A stretch of 64,000 bases of DNA from positions 3,515,501 to 3,579,500 of the forward strand of contig JADJEE010000012.1 in the NCBI GenBank assembly GCA_016709225.1, read 5' to 3'. The notes under the pieces were generated by a model, which did no database searches, had not been told where the DNA came from, and worked only from the letters and a program-made list of their open reading frames with translations. Both the position numbers and the translations under genes were made by a program. Origin of the DNA: Deltaproteobacteria bacterium. Lineage in GTDB: Bacteria; Myxococcota_A; Polyangia; Nannocystales; Nannocystaceae. Below are positions 25,601 through 36,332 of this stretch, piece after piece (the stretch's first letter is position 1; the number at the start of each line of letters is the position of its first letter).

Positions 25601-27319
25601 GTGACCATCGCAGCGCTCCTGGGAGTTGCCGGAGTCATCGCGCTGATCGTCGTCGTCGTGCTGTTGCGCGAGCGCTGGCAGCAGTGGTGGTTCGAGTGCG
25701 AAGATCCGCGCCAGATCGCGCGATTTCGGGTGGTCTTCGCGCTGTTGCTGCTCTGCAATGTGAACGGCCTGCACGAGTGGTTCGAGCTGCTGTTCGAGCC
25801 CAGCGGGATGTTCACCGCGGCGCAAGCCAGAGCGGCCTTCGGCGCGGCGGATGAGGGCGCGGTCGCGGCCTTGGGCGCGCTGCTACGTGGGAACTTCTCG
25901 GTGCTGCACTACTGGGACGATGCGTACGCATTCACCGTCGTTCTGGTGGTGTTCGAGCTGGCGACGGTGCTGTTCATGGTCGGGCTCTGCACCCGTGTCG
26001 CGGGGCTGATCACACTCGTCGCGTTCGAGATGATCCTGTGGCGCAACCGCGTGTTCTGGGAGGGCACCGAGGTCGTGTTCCGGGTCTTCCTGGTGTATCT
26101 GGTGTGCTCGCGCTGCGGCGAGGCATTCGCCGTGGACGCGTGGCTGCGGCGGCGTCGCGGAGTCCAGGGTCCGCCGGCACTCGTGCCAGCGTGGCCACGG
26201 CGACTCATGCTGGTCCAGCTCTGCATCATCATGACGACCACGGGGTTGCTGAAACACGACGGTGCCTGGCTGCGCGGCGATGCCGTCTACTATGCGCTCA
26301 GCTACGAGCACTACACCCGGTTTCGCATCACCGGGTTGCTCGCGCGCATTCCTCCCGAGGCGATGGCGGCCGTGACGTTCACGGCACGTAGCATCGAGAC
26401 GCTGTTCTCGCTCGCGCTCGTCGGGGTGATCGGCTCGTGGTCCGAGGCGCGGTTCACTCGGCTGCAGGGAACGCAGCGAACCGCCGTTGTGGTGGCCTGG
26501 TGGGTCGCCCTCGCGTGTGCCGCAGGGGTCGCGCTCGTCACCGGTGAGCCGCGGCTCGTGCCGGTGGACTCGCCAGTGCTGGCGGCGGCGGCGCTGTTGG
26601 TCACCGTCGGTGGCAGCGCTTGGGTGTGGACGCGCGCTCGGCCGTCGGCGTGGCGTCGGGTCCATGACCCGCGCGTCTGGGTCGGTGCGGCGGCGCTGCT
26701 GTTTTCGGCAATGTGGCTGCTCATGAACATCGGCTGGTTTCACCCGGTGATGTTGGCGACGCTGCTCGTGTTCACCCGATGCGGTCCGCCGCACCACGCG
26801 ACCCTGGCATACTCACCGCGGGTACGGGCGTTGGGCGGCGTCTTGATTGCATGGCATCTGGTGGCGATCGCAGCCACCGTGCACCCCAAGGCAGCGAAGT
26901 TCGCTGCTGCGCGCATGTGGATGGACGCGACCCGAACTGCGCAGGGATGGGGCATGTGGGCCACGCCGCCCGAAACCAACGTGTTCTTGAAGGCCGTCGC
27001 CTTCGATGCGTCCGAGCGAGCCGTGGAGCTCGCTACCGATCTCCACCTGGCCGAGCTGCGACCGCCCGCGTCACTGGGCTATGATCGTCGATGGAAGATC
27101 GCCGAGGTACTCGCCAAGCCCCGCAGTCAGCGCTTTCGCAGTGGTCATGCGCGCTGGCTCTGTCGCACCCACCCCGGCACGGCCCGGATCGAGCTGCGTG
27201 CCGTCGAGTACCGAATTCCGACCCCCGCGGAGAACCGGTCGCTGGGTGGTTACGACGTCGACGCGGTCTTTCGCGAGCGCGCGACGCAGCGGCTTCTGCT
27301 CGACCACGCGTGCCCGTGA
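25601..27319 (+). CDS. HTTM-domain polytopic membrane protein
   Basis: A 572-residue membrane protein with an HTTM (horizontally transferred transmembrane) domain, the membrane part shared with vitamin K-dependent gamma-carboxylase. Features are an opening span (IAALLGVAGVIALIVVVVLL), IARFRVVFALLLLCNVNGLHEW, VFWEGTEVVFRVFLVYLVCS, and LVQLCIIMTTTGLLKHDGAW followed by GDAVYYALSYEHYTRF. The C-terminal 110 residues are soluble. The luminal carboxylase domain is not evident. The GTG at 25601 directly follows GGCGGA and begins the first span. The role of bacterial HTTM proteins is mostly unknown. Confidence 0.85.
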   Translation: MTIAALLGVAGVIALIVVVVLLRERWQQWWFECEDPRQIARFRVVFALLLLCNVNGLHEWFELLFEPSGMFTAAQARAAFGAADEGAVAALGALLRGNFSVLHYWDDAYAFTVVLVVFELATVLFMVGLCTRVAGLITLVAFEMILWRNRVFWEGTEVVFRVFLVYLVCSRCGEAFAVDAWLRRRRGVQGPPALVPAWPRRLMLVQLCIIMTTTGLLKHDGAWLRGDAVYYALSYEHYTRFRITGLLARIPPEAMAAVTFTARSIETLFSLALVGVIGSWSEARFTRLQGTQRTAVVVAWWVALACAAGVALVTGEPRLVPVDSPVLAAAALLVTVGGSAWVWTRARPSAWRRVHDPRVWVGAAALLFSAMWLLMNIGWFHPVMLATLLVFTRCGPPHHATLAYSPRVRALGGVLIAWHLVAIAATVHPKAAKFAAARMWMDATRTAQGWGMWATPPETNVFLKAVAFDASERAVELATDLHLAELRPPASLGYDRRWKIAEVLAKPRSQRFRSGHARWLCRTHPGTARIELRAVEYRIPTPAENRSLGGYDVDAVFRERATQRLLLDHACP

Positions 27320-27363
27320 TCCAGCGGCCGGCACCGACGCGATCCCGACGGGGTCGCTGCGGA

Positions 27364-28158
27364 TCAGACCCCGAAGCCGCAGGTGTCGAGCGAGAGGTAC
27401 TGCGGGACTGCGATGGTCACGGTGGCGTCGAACACGACCGGCTCGTCGTCGGGTGGCAGCAAGCTGACGTGCAGGGTCGCTTCGACGCCGTCCACCATGT
27501 GCACGTCGGTGAGGGCATCGGGCAAGAGCATCGCGATGCCGACCGTGTTGAAGCCGCCGTCGGGCTCGCCGATGCCACCGCAGCCGACGTACACCGGGTA
27601 GCCCTGCGCCTCGTAGAAGTGGCCGGTCGGCGAGAGGTCGTCGAAGCCGGGGACGTCGAGGGTGACGTCGTACATCACGAAATCGTCGACGGGCACGAGA
27701 CCGCCCTGGTCGGTCTGCAGGAAGAACATCAACGCGCCCTGGCCCCCGCACTCCATCGTCAGCGTGTCGCCGAGTGGCTCGCCGAGGTTGCCGAGGTCGA
27801 ACCACGGGCCGTCTTGGCCGGGCTTCTCGGAGAGGCCGCAGGGCAGCTCGCCGGTGGTCGAGTCGGTCGCGCTGGTGTCCGAGATCGTGCTCGACTCGGT
27901 CTCGCCGGTGGTCGCGACCGTGGTGCTGCTCGCCGATGTGGCGGCCGAGGTCGAGGCCGAGCTCGATGCGGACGTCGACGCCGACGCCGTGCCGGACGCG
28001 GTCGCCGTGCCGGTGCCGCCGGAGCTGTCGCCCGAATCTGCGTTGCCCTCCGAGCCACCCGTCTCGCCACACGCCGCGGACATGCTGGTGCCGAACAGTG
28101 CGGCGCACGTCATCCAGCTCGAAACCCTACGACCAACCCAACGACTCATCCAAACCAT
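27364..28158 (-). CDS. lipoprotein with Ser/Thr/Ala linker
   Basis: A 264-residue secreted protein with a SMSAAC lipobox, then about 85 residues of Gly/Ser/Thr/Ala repeats (TATASGTASASTSASSSAST). The globular part (from about residue 110) is acidic and beta-rich (MFFLQTDQGGLVPVDDFVMYDV, PVYVGCGGIGEP, TVGIAMLLPDALTDV), with four Cys. I recognise no family. The ATG at 28158 has AAGG 9 bases upstream; another ATG lies at 28149. It is encoded 78 bases upstream of nothing on its own strand, since S46 ends at 28237 and reads toward it, so the two could be co-transcribed. Confidence 0.75.
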   Translation of the reverse strand: MVWMSRWVGRRVSSWMTCAALFGTSMSAACGETGGSEGNADSGDSSGGTGTATASGTASASTSASSSASTSAATSASSTTVATTGETESSTISDTSATDSTTGELPCGLSEKPGQDGPWFDLGNLGEPLGDTLTMECGGQGALMFFLQTDQGGLVPVDDFVMYDVTLDVPGFDDLSPTGHFYEAQGYPVYVGCGGIGEPDGGFNTVGIAMLLPDALTDVHMVDGVEATLHVSLLPPDDEPVVFDATVTIAVPQYLSLDTCGFGV

Positions 28159-28236
28159 CGACCAGAACCTTGCCCGGATCTGTGGCGCAGTCAAGCGACA
28201 GGGGCGTTGCGTGAACCCACGCCGCGCGTGCGCGAT

Positions 28237-30612
<2,376 letters not shown>

Positions 30613-30659
30613 GGGTTCGCGCAGGGTAGCAGGGGGGGGCGGCCGTCGCGACTGCGGCC

Positions 30660-31088
30660 TCAGCCGAGCGCCAACAGGCCGGCGCGCAGCGTCAGCGCGG
30701 CGAGCACCAGCGACGACACGAAGAACAGTACGAAGCGCACCTCGATCACGTTCACGGTCGCCTGGAACACGCTGTGGACCACGCGCAGGCCGACGTACGT
30801 CCACGCCAGCGTGAGCTCCAGACCGCTGCCGCCGCCCAGCAGCGCGAGCGAGATCGCGATCGCGTAGAACAGCGTCGGCATCTCCAACAGGTGGTTGTAG
30901 TTGTCGGCCTTCCAGCGCGCCGACGCGGGCAGGCTCGCCATCTGCTCGCCGCGCGGCGCGGTGGGATCGAGCCTCATGCCGGCGCGGCGGATCGCGGGGA
31001 TCCGCGTGGCGTACATCCAGGCCCACATCACGAAGGTCCACGCAACGAGGGCGATGACGGGCAGCAACATGGCCTTGGTGGTCGGCAC
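30660..31088 (-). CDS. MAPEG-family membrane protein
   Basis: A 142-residue protein with four hydrophobic segments. SARWKADNYNHLLEMPTLFY is the MAPEG signature (membrane-associated proteins in eicosanoid and glutathione metabolism), and YVGLRVVHSVFQATVNVIEVR matches the third helix region. Eukaryotic relatives are glutathione transferases or peroxidases; the bacterial role is uncertain. It ends 47 bases before the S46 start on the same strand, so they may share a transcript. Confidence 0.88.
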   Translation of the reverse strand: MPTTKAMLLPVIALVAWTFVMWAWMYATRIPAIRRAGMRLDPTAPRGEQMASLPASARWKADNYNHLLEMPTLFYAIAISLALLGGGSGLELTLAWTYVGLRVVHSVFQATVNVIEVRFVLFFVSSLVLAALTLRAGLLALG

Positions 31089-31146
31089 GGGCGGTCACGC
31101 TACCACGGCCGCGAAAGTCACCGCCGCGGCGCGCCATGGCGCCGTC

Positions 31147-32031
31147 TCACTGGCAGCTCGCGCCGGGCAGGTCGTTCGCGCCGTCCTGCTCGACCCAGTA
31201 GGTCTCTGGATGCGACGAGGGGCCGGCATAAGGATCGATCGACGCGCCCTCGACATCGACGACCTCGAAGTGGAGGTGGGGTGCGGACGAGTTGCCCGAG
31301 CTACCGACCAGCGCCATCACCTGCCCGCACGACACCCGGTCGCCCTCGGCGACCAAGATGCTGTTCTTCTTCAGGTGGAGGTAGCGGGTGGACATCCCGT
31401 CGTCGTGCAGGACCGTGATCTCGTTGGGAGGCGTCACCGGTCCCCCGTCTTCGCACTGGACCATCTGCGCCGCCAGGTTCAGAGCGCAGCGGTCGTACTC
31501 GCCGTCGTGCGTGAACACCACCACGCCTTCGGCGGCAGCGAGCACGTCGGCGCTGCCGTTGTCCATCGTCGTGAATCCACCGAGCAGGATGAAATCGGTG
31601 CCGGTGTGATCGTCGTAGCAAGCGGGGAAGGGCTGGCCGTCGTGCGACAGGCAGTCGAGGGGGCCGTCGCCGGGCAGCGGATCGTTGTCGAACCCGACCA
31701 CTTCCCCGATGAACTCCGCGTCGGGGTTCGCCATCGGGAGCGCGAACAGGATCCGGTCCACGCACGCGTCGTTGTTCGCGAAGTAGCCGTCGTCGCAGAC
31801 GCAGGCGTCGTCGCTGCACTGCGAGTGCTGCGGACACGCGGCGCACGGATCGACGGCCGTGGTGCTGGAATCACCGCGTGTCTCGGACCCGGAACCAGAC
31901 CCGAACCCGGACGACGAAGACTCGGACGATCCGCCCGTGGTCGAGACATCGCCGGTCGAGCTCGAACCCTCGCCGGTGCTCGCCGATGGATCACCGCAAG
32001 CCGTCAGGAAACACAGCGCGACGCGACGCAC
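31147..32031 (-). CDS. M23-like metallopeptidase lipoprotein
   Basis: A 294-residue protein with a short signal ending in LTAC, a Ser/Gly/Thr linker, and an EGF-like Cys cluster (DPCAACPQHSQCSDDACVC) at about 61-90. The C-terminal domain is LytM/M23-like: HxxxD is H142-D146 in DDHTGTDF, and HxH is H252/H254 in APHLHFEV; VLHDDGMSTRYLHLKKNSI and EGDRVSCGQVMALVGSSGNS are typical core strands. All zinc ligands seem to be kept, so peptidoglycan or peptide endopeptidase activity is plausible. The GTG at 32031 is the start. It is divergent from nothing nearby; the S46/MAPEG genes follow on the same strand. Confidence 0.85.
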   Translation of the reverse strand: MRRVALCFLTACGDPSASTGEGSSSTGDVSTTGGSSESSSSGFGSGSGSETRGDSSTTAVDPCAACPQHSQCSDDACVCDDGYFANNDACVDRILFALPMANPDAEFIGEVVGFDNDPLPGDGPLDCLSHDGQPFPACYDDHTGTDFILLGGFTTMDNGSADVLAAAEGVVVFTHDGEYDRCALNLAAQMVQCEDGGPVTPPNEITVLHDDGMSTRYLHLKKNSILVAEGDRVSCGQVMALVGSSGNSSAPHLHFEVVDVEGASIDPYAGPSSHPETYWVEQDGANDLPGASCQ

Positions 32032-32120
32032 GACGATCGCACGGTATCATGGGCCGTGATCGCGTCGTTGGCCCCCGGCCCGCAGCCCTGCGCGGCCGCG
32101 TGAGCACCCGGCGGACCCGC

Positions 32121-33812
32121 TCACCCCGCGGGCTGACACACCGAGCCGCCCTCGATCTGCGAGTTGGTGCGGAAGGTGTTGAGCTGCTGCCACGAGGGCG
32201 TCTCGTGCTGCGGGATCGTACCGTCCTCGCGGACGTTGCTGACGTGGTACGTGTGCTGGTTCCAGATGCGGCGGGCCTGGATCCACCGCTCCTGCACGTC
32301 GCGGATCGCGACCACCGCGGGCGAGTTGGGCAGGGTCTGGAAGTTCGAGACCACGAGGATCTCGGCCGCACCGTCGTTGTCGATGTCGGCGACCACGGGG
32401 TACTCGAGGCCGGTGCCGCTCTCGCGCGGCGTGGTGAACAGCGGATCGCCGCTGCCATCGAACACGAACAGCTGAGTCTCGTCGGCGTACATCGCCTCGG
32501 CGATGCCGTTGCCGTCGAAGTCGAACGCGGTGCCGCCGGCCGAGCCGCTCAGATCCTGCACGGGCGCCTGCCACAGGATCGTCGGGCCCGCGTCGTCGAT
32601 CTCGTAGACGGTGTAGTTGTTGGCCGATCCAGTCGCGAACTCCGACGCACCGTCGCCGTCGAAGTCGTGCACCGTGCCGGGCTTGAGCCACACCGTCTCC
32701 GGCGACGGCGGATCGCCGGTCGGACGCTGGTCCTGCCACACGATGGTGCCGTCGGCCTCGAGCATGGTGATGCCCGACGGGTTCATCAGGATGATTTCGG
32801 GCTCGGGGTCGGCATCGAACGATGCGACGTGCGGAAAGCCCGGCAGCAGGCCGGTGCTGTAGAAGACGCTGCCATCCACCGCGTACGCGTTGCGGCCGTG
32901 GATCACCTCGAGCGTGCCGTCGCCGTCGAGGTCGGCGGCGGTCGGCAGCGAGCCCACGCCGCCGGGCAGTGGCGCCTCGGGGTGGGTCCACAGCTGGCCG
33001 CCGAGGTGGTCGTAGACCGCGTCGCCGGCGAGGATCTCGACGTCGCCGTCGGCATCGAGGTCTGCGAGGGCGACACCGGTGAACGCGACGTCGCCGGCGG
33101 GGTCGGGGCTCGTCCATGCGATGGTGCCGTCGTGCTCGAAGGCCACCAGGTGGCCGATCCCGCCGCCGAAGATCGACTGACCATCGATGGTGACGATCTC
33201 GGCGATGCCATCGTCGTCGATGTCGCCGACCGCAGGGGTGACGGTGAGATCGACGCTGGTGGGGATCGAGAAGTGCTCGATGCCGGTGTCACCGGCGAGC
33301 ACGAAGATGCGGCCGGTGCTGAGGCCGACGTCGAAGGCGACCACGACCACATCGGGGATGTCGCAGAGATCGATCTCGTCGTCGGCGTTGTCGTCGGTGA
33401 GGTTGACGACCAGCGGCGAGGTGACGACCTGCGTGAGACCGTCGGCGCCCAGCCACTCCCACTGCACGTCGGGCTCGAAGCTGTCGGCGGGGGCTTGCTG
33501 CTGGCAGGGCATGACCTCGCCCATCGGATCGACGGCCTTGCAGTCGAACGGCACCACCTCGCCGGTGCTGCTGTCGCCGACGCCGACGTCGTACTTCACC
33601 GACGGGCCGCTGCTCGAGTCGGCCTGTGAGGTCGCGGTCGTGCTGCCACCCGTGCTGGTGCCGCCGGTCGAGCCGTCGCTGCCACCCGTGCTGCTGCCGC
33701 TGCCCCCGCCGTGCGAGCTGCCCTCGCTACCACCACCGGTGACGCCGGTATCGTCCGCGCAGCCGCACAGCACCATCGTCACCACACCGAAGCTTCGGAA
33801 GTTCCAGCCCAC
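32121..33812 (-). CDS. FG-GAP/VCBS repeat lipoprotein
   Basis: A 563-residue secreted protein. The signal ends in LCGC, followed by about 60 residues of Gly/Ser/Thr. The rest is a beta propeller built of calcium-loop repeats: DIDDDGIAEIV, DLDADGDVEIL, DLDGDGTLEVI, DFDGDGASEFA, DFDGNGIAEAM and DIDNDGAAEIL. A C-terminal Trp-rich segment (RRIWNQHTYHVSNVREDG) resembles a conserved region of myxobacterial integrin-like repeat proteins. The GTG at 33812 is preferred to the ATG at 33827, because GGGGAGG lies 6 bases before the GTG. Role inferred as a surface or periplasmic binding protein. Confidence 0.85.
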   Translation of the reverse strand: MGWNFRSFGVVTMVLCGCADDTGVTGGGSEGSSHGGGSGSSTGGSDGSTGGTSTGGSTTATSQADSSSGPSVKYDVGVGDSSTGEVVPFDCKAVDPMGEVMPCQQQAPADSFEPDVQWEWLGADGLTQVVTSPLVVNLTDDNADDEIDLCDIPDVVVVAFDVGLSTGRIFVLAGDTGIEHFSIPTSVDLTVTPAVGDIDDDGIAEIVTIDGQSIFGGGIGHLVAFEHDGTIAWTSPDPAGDVAFTGVALADLDADGDVEILAGDAVYDHLGGQLWTHPEAPLPGGVGSLPTAADLDGDGTLEVIHGRNAYAVDGSVFYSTGLLPGFPHVASFDADPEPEIILMNPSGITMLEADGTIVWQDQRPTGDPPSPETVWLKPGTVHDFDGDGASEFATGSANNYTVYEIDDAGPTILWQAPVQDLSGSAGGTAFDFDGNGIAEAMYADETQLFVFDGSGDPLFTTPRESGTGLEYPVVADIDNDGAAEILVVSNFQTLPNSPAVVAIRDVQERWIQARRIWNQHTYHVSNVREDGTIPQHETPSWQQLNTFRTNSQIEGGSVCQPAG

Positions 33813-33927
33813 GAGAGTCCTCCCCATCCGCGGGCAAGCGAGCCCGCGCCGTCCACCAATGAGCGGAGATTGTCGGGCACTGCGGATGTGCCGGTCAATG
33901 GCCGGGTCGCTCGCATTCACGGGCTGC

Positions 33928-35187
33928 TCAGGTGGCCGCGGGGCGCCGGAGCCGAGCGATGCGGTGTTCGATCTGCCGGCGCTCGTGGGCGTTGCGGCTG
34001 CACGCGGCGGCGCGCTCCAGGGAGTCGACCGCGGCGTCGGTCTCGCCGATCTCGGCCAACAGCACCCCGCGCACGAGGTGCACCGAGGGATGGGCGTCGG
34101 CCTCGAGGTCGCCGCGCGCGAGCAGCTCGAGTCCGCGCGCGGGCCCCTGCGCCTGCGCCAGCGCGAACGCCCGATGCACACGCACGGCCGGTGTCGGTCG
34201 CTCGCGCTCGAGCAACGCGTACAGATCCGCGATCTCGTCCCACTGCGTCGCGTCGGCGTCGCGCGCTCGACAGTGCACCGCGGCGATCGCTGCCTCGATC
34301 TGGAACGCACCCGGGGCGCCGGCCGCCAGTGCCCGCTCGAGCAGCGCGGTGGCGGCTGCGATCGCGGCGCGGTCCCAGCGGCTGCGGTCCTGCTGGGGCA
34401 GCGGCACCGGCTCGCCGTCGGCGTCGAGCCGCGCGTCGCGACGCGCGTCGTGCAGCAGCAGCAGCGCCAGCAGGCCCGCAGCCTCGGGGTGATCCGGGAA
34501 CGCCTCGCACAGCGATCGCGCGAGTCCGATCGCCAGCCGACACAGGTCGGCGCGGATCGGTGCGTCGTCATCGCCCGACCAGTAGCCCTCGTTGAAGAGC
34601 AGGTGGATCGTGCGCAGCACCGCGGCGATGCGCCCGCGGGCGTGCTCGGGCGTGGTGCCTTCGGGGTCGCCGCGCTCGCGCAGACGCTGGCGCGCACGCG
34701 TGAGTCGCTGCTCCATCGTGCGCGGTGCGACCACGAATGCCCTCGCGATCTCGTCCACCGACAGGCCCACCACGGTCGCCAGCGCCAGCGCAGCGCTCTC
34801 TCCGACCTCGAGCGCCGGGTGGCAGCACGCGAACAGCAGCCGCAGGAGCTCGTCCTTCCAACTGCGCAGGACATCGGGCTCGGCCAAAGCAATGCGCGTC
34901 CACGGGCTCAGCTGCGCCAGCCGCAGCACCGCGTCGGTGTGGTGATCGGCCCGTCGCGATCGTCGTCGCCCGTCGCGGTGGGCGTTGCAGGCCGTCGTCA
35001 CCAGCCAGGCCTCCGGCGACTGCGGCAGGCCGTCGCGCGGCCACGTCGACAAGGCCCGCAGCACCGCGTGCTGCACCGCGTCCTCGGCGTCCGCGATCGC
35101 GCCGGTGAACGCGAGCAGCCGCGCGAGCACACCGGGGTAGACCCGGCGGATCACCGCCGCGAGACCGCTCGGGTCTAGCCCCGCCAT
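33928..35187 (-). CDS. ECF42-type RNA polymerase sigma factor
   Basis: A 419-residue sigma factor. Region 2 (RRVYPGVLARLLAFTGAIADAEDAVQHAVLRAL) and region 4 (LSVDEIARAFVVAPRTMEQRLTRARQRLR) are complete, with LLFACCHPALEVGESAALAL in the linker as in ECF42 members. The long C-terminal extension (DUF6596-like and TPR-like, from about residue 190) takes the place of an anti-sigma factor in this group. The start at 35187 overlaps the upstream YciI-domain gene by 13 bases, the conserved ECF42 arrangement, in which the partner is thought to feed the signal. Confidence 0.92.
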   Translation of the reverse strand: MAGLDPSGLAAVIRRVYPGVLARLLAFTGAIADAEDAVQHAVLRALSTWPRDGLPQSPEAWLVTTACNAHRDGRRRSRRADHHTDAVLRLAQLSPWTRIALAEPDVLRSWKDELLRLLFACCHPALEVGESAALALATVVGLSVDEIARAFVVAPRTMEQRLTRARQRLRERGDPEGTTPEHARGRIAAVLRTIHLLFNEGYWSGDDDAPIRADLCRLAIGLARSLCEAFPDHPEAAGLLALLLLHDARRDARLDADGEPVPLPQQDRSRWDRAAIAAATALLERALAAGAPGAFQIEAAIAAVHCRARDADATQWDEIADLYALLERERPTPAVRVHRAFALAQAQGPARGLELLARGDLEADAHPSVHLVRGVLLAEIGETDAAVDSLERAAACSRNAHERRQIEHRIARLRRPAAT

Positions 35188-35543
35188 CGCCAGTCCACCG
35201 GCCGTACCTCGATCACGTGGTGTGGATCGCCGCAGATCTGCCGCGCGCGCGCGAGCGCGTGCTCGAGCGAGTCGCAGTCGACCAGATAGAAGCCGACCAA
35301 CCACTCCTTCGATTCGATGAACGGGCCGTCGGTCACCTCGTGACCGCTCGCCCGCACACGCACGGTGCGCGCGGTGTCGGGCGCGTCGAGTCGGGCCACC
35401 GCGTGGAGCTGGTGACGCAGGTCGGCCTCGGCCTGCACCGCGCGGTGACCCGCGAGTGGGTCGGAGCCCGGCGTCGGAGGCGTCGACGGCAGCGGCTCAT
35501 CCGCAGACGTGGTGCGGTAGATGAGCAGGGCGTAGGTCGTCAT
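35175..35543 (-). CDS. YciI/DGPF-domain protein
   Basis: A 122-residue ferredoxin-like-fold protein. The DGPF motif is clear in TDGPFIESKEWLVGFYLVDC (about 71-90), preceded by a typical YALLIYRTT first strand, and a C-terminal IEVRPVDW. Such proteins accompany ECF42 sigma factors and are believed to be part of their signalling or their target output. It overlaps the sigma gene by 13 bases and follows the VOC gene by 15 bases on the same strand, giving a three-gene unit. Confidence 0.92.
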   Translation of the reverse strand: MTTYALLIYRTTSADEPLPSTPPTPGSDPLAGHRAVQAEADLRHQLHAVARLDAPDTARTVRVRASGHEVTDGPFIESKEWLVGFYLVDCDSLEHALARARQICGDPHHVIEVRPVDWRWRG

Positions 35544-35558
35544 CGACCCCGTCCATGC

Positions 35559-35906
35559 TCACGCCTTCTTCCACAGCGCAAGCGCGGCGCCGCCGGGGTC
35601 GCGGACGACGGTGAACTCCCCCGCCGGGCCACGGGTCTTGTCGCGCACGAGCGTGGCACCGAGGCCGACGGCCCGCTTGGTCGCGGCGGCCACGTCGTCG
35701 ACGGCGACGAACGGAATCCACTCGTCGCGGTCACCATGGCGATCGCCCTCGTTGCCGAGCGCGGCGAAGGGACCCTCGGCGGTCGACAGCATCGTCATGC
35801 CGCCGGGGCCGTCGGCGTCGCGGATGTCGAGCAGGGCGGTGTAGAAGGCACGGTTGGCCGCGGTGGCGCGGCCGTTGTGGTGGAACCAGACGAACGGTGA
35901 GGACAT
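35559..35906 (-). CDS. VOC-superfamily (glyoxalase-like) protein
   Basis: A 115-residue single-module vicinal-oxygen-chelate protein. FVWFHHNGRATAANRAFYTALL is the opening beta-alpha unit, and WIPFVAVDDVAAATKRAVGLGA followed by FTVVRDPGGAALALWKK is the closing unit, as in bacterial VOC proteins often linked to ECF42/DGPF genes. Two modules or a dimer are needed for a full metal site. The ATG at 35906 is chosen; it leads the YciI and sigma genes. Confidence 0.85.
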   Translation of the reverse strand: MSSPFVWFHHNGRATAANRAFYTALLDIRDADGPGGMTMLSTAEGPFAALGNEGDRHGDRDEWIPFVAVDDVAAATKRAVGLGATLVRDKTRGPAGEFTVVRDPGGAALALWKKA

Positions 35907-36332
35907 GATGCCGGGGAGACGCCGGAGCGCCGCCCGCCACGACAGGGCTCGCGAGAAAAGATCGCGGCGGCGCGGGGGTGTCGGCTTGGGCCGCAATGAC
36001 ACACCGAGGTCCCCGCCCGATGCGGCTCGCGCGCGGCGGCAAGCGGGCGCTGCGATCGATGGCGCCTGGCGTCGACGGGGGACGGTGCCGCCCCGGATGG
36101 GGCAGTGTCGATCCGACCCGCCGCGCGCAACCTCGGCGGCCCGCGGACGGTCATCGCTGTTGCCCTCACCGATGGTACTGCCATAAATGCCTCGCCGCGG
36201 GGCAGCTCGCGGGATTCTCCGCGCGTGATTGCACGTGAGAGACGATCGACGGACATGAAGCGAACATCGGATCGACCCGCCACGCGCATCGCCTGCTTCG
36301 CCGCGTCGCCGCTGCGCACCGAGGGCGTTCGC
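35907..36332. other. divergent intergenic region
   Basis: About 425 bases between the VOC gene and the TolC-like gene. Frames here lack codon bias. A sigma-70-like promoter candidate for the plus-strand gene is at 36160-36188. Nothing else is seen. Confidence 0.55.
36160..36188 (+). promoter_or_regulatory. sigma-70-like promoter candidate
   Basis: TTGCCC (36160-36165) is followed after 16-17 bases by an AT-rich CATAAAT (36182-36188), each four of six matches to consensus. It lies about 145 bases upstream of the efflux lipoprotein start. The long leader weakens the call. Confidence 0.35.
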
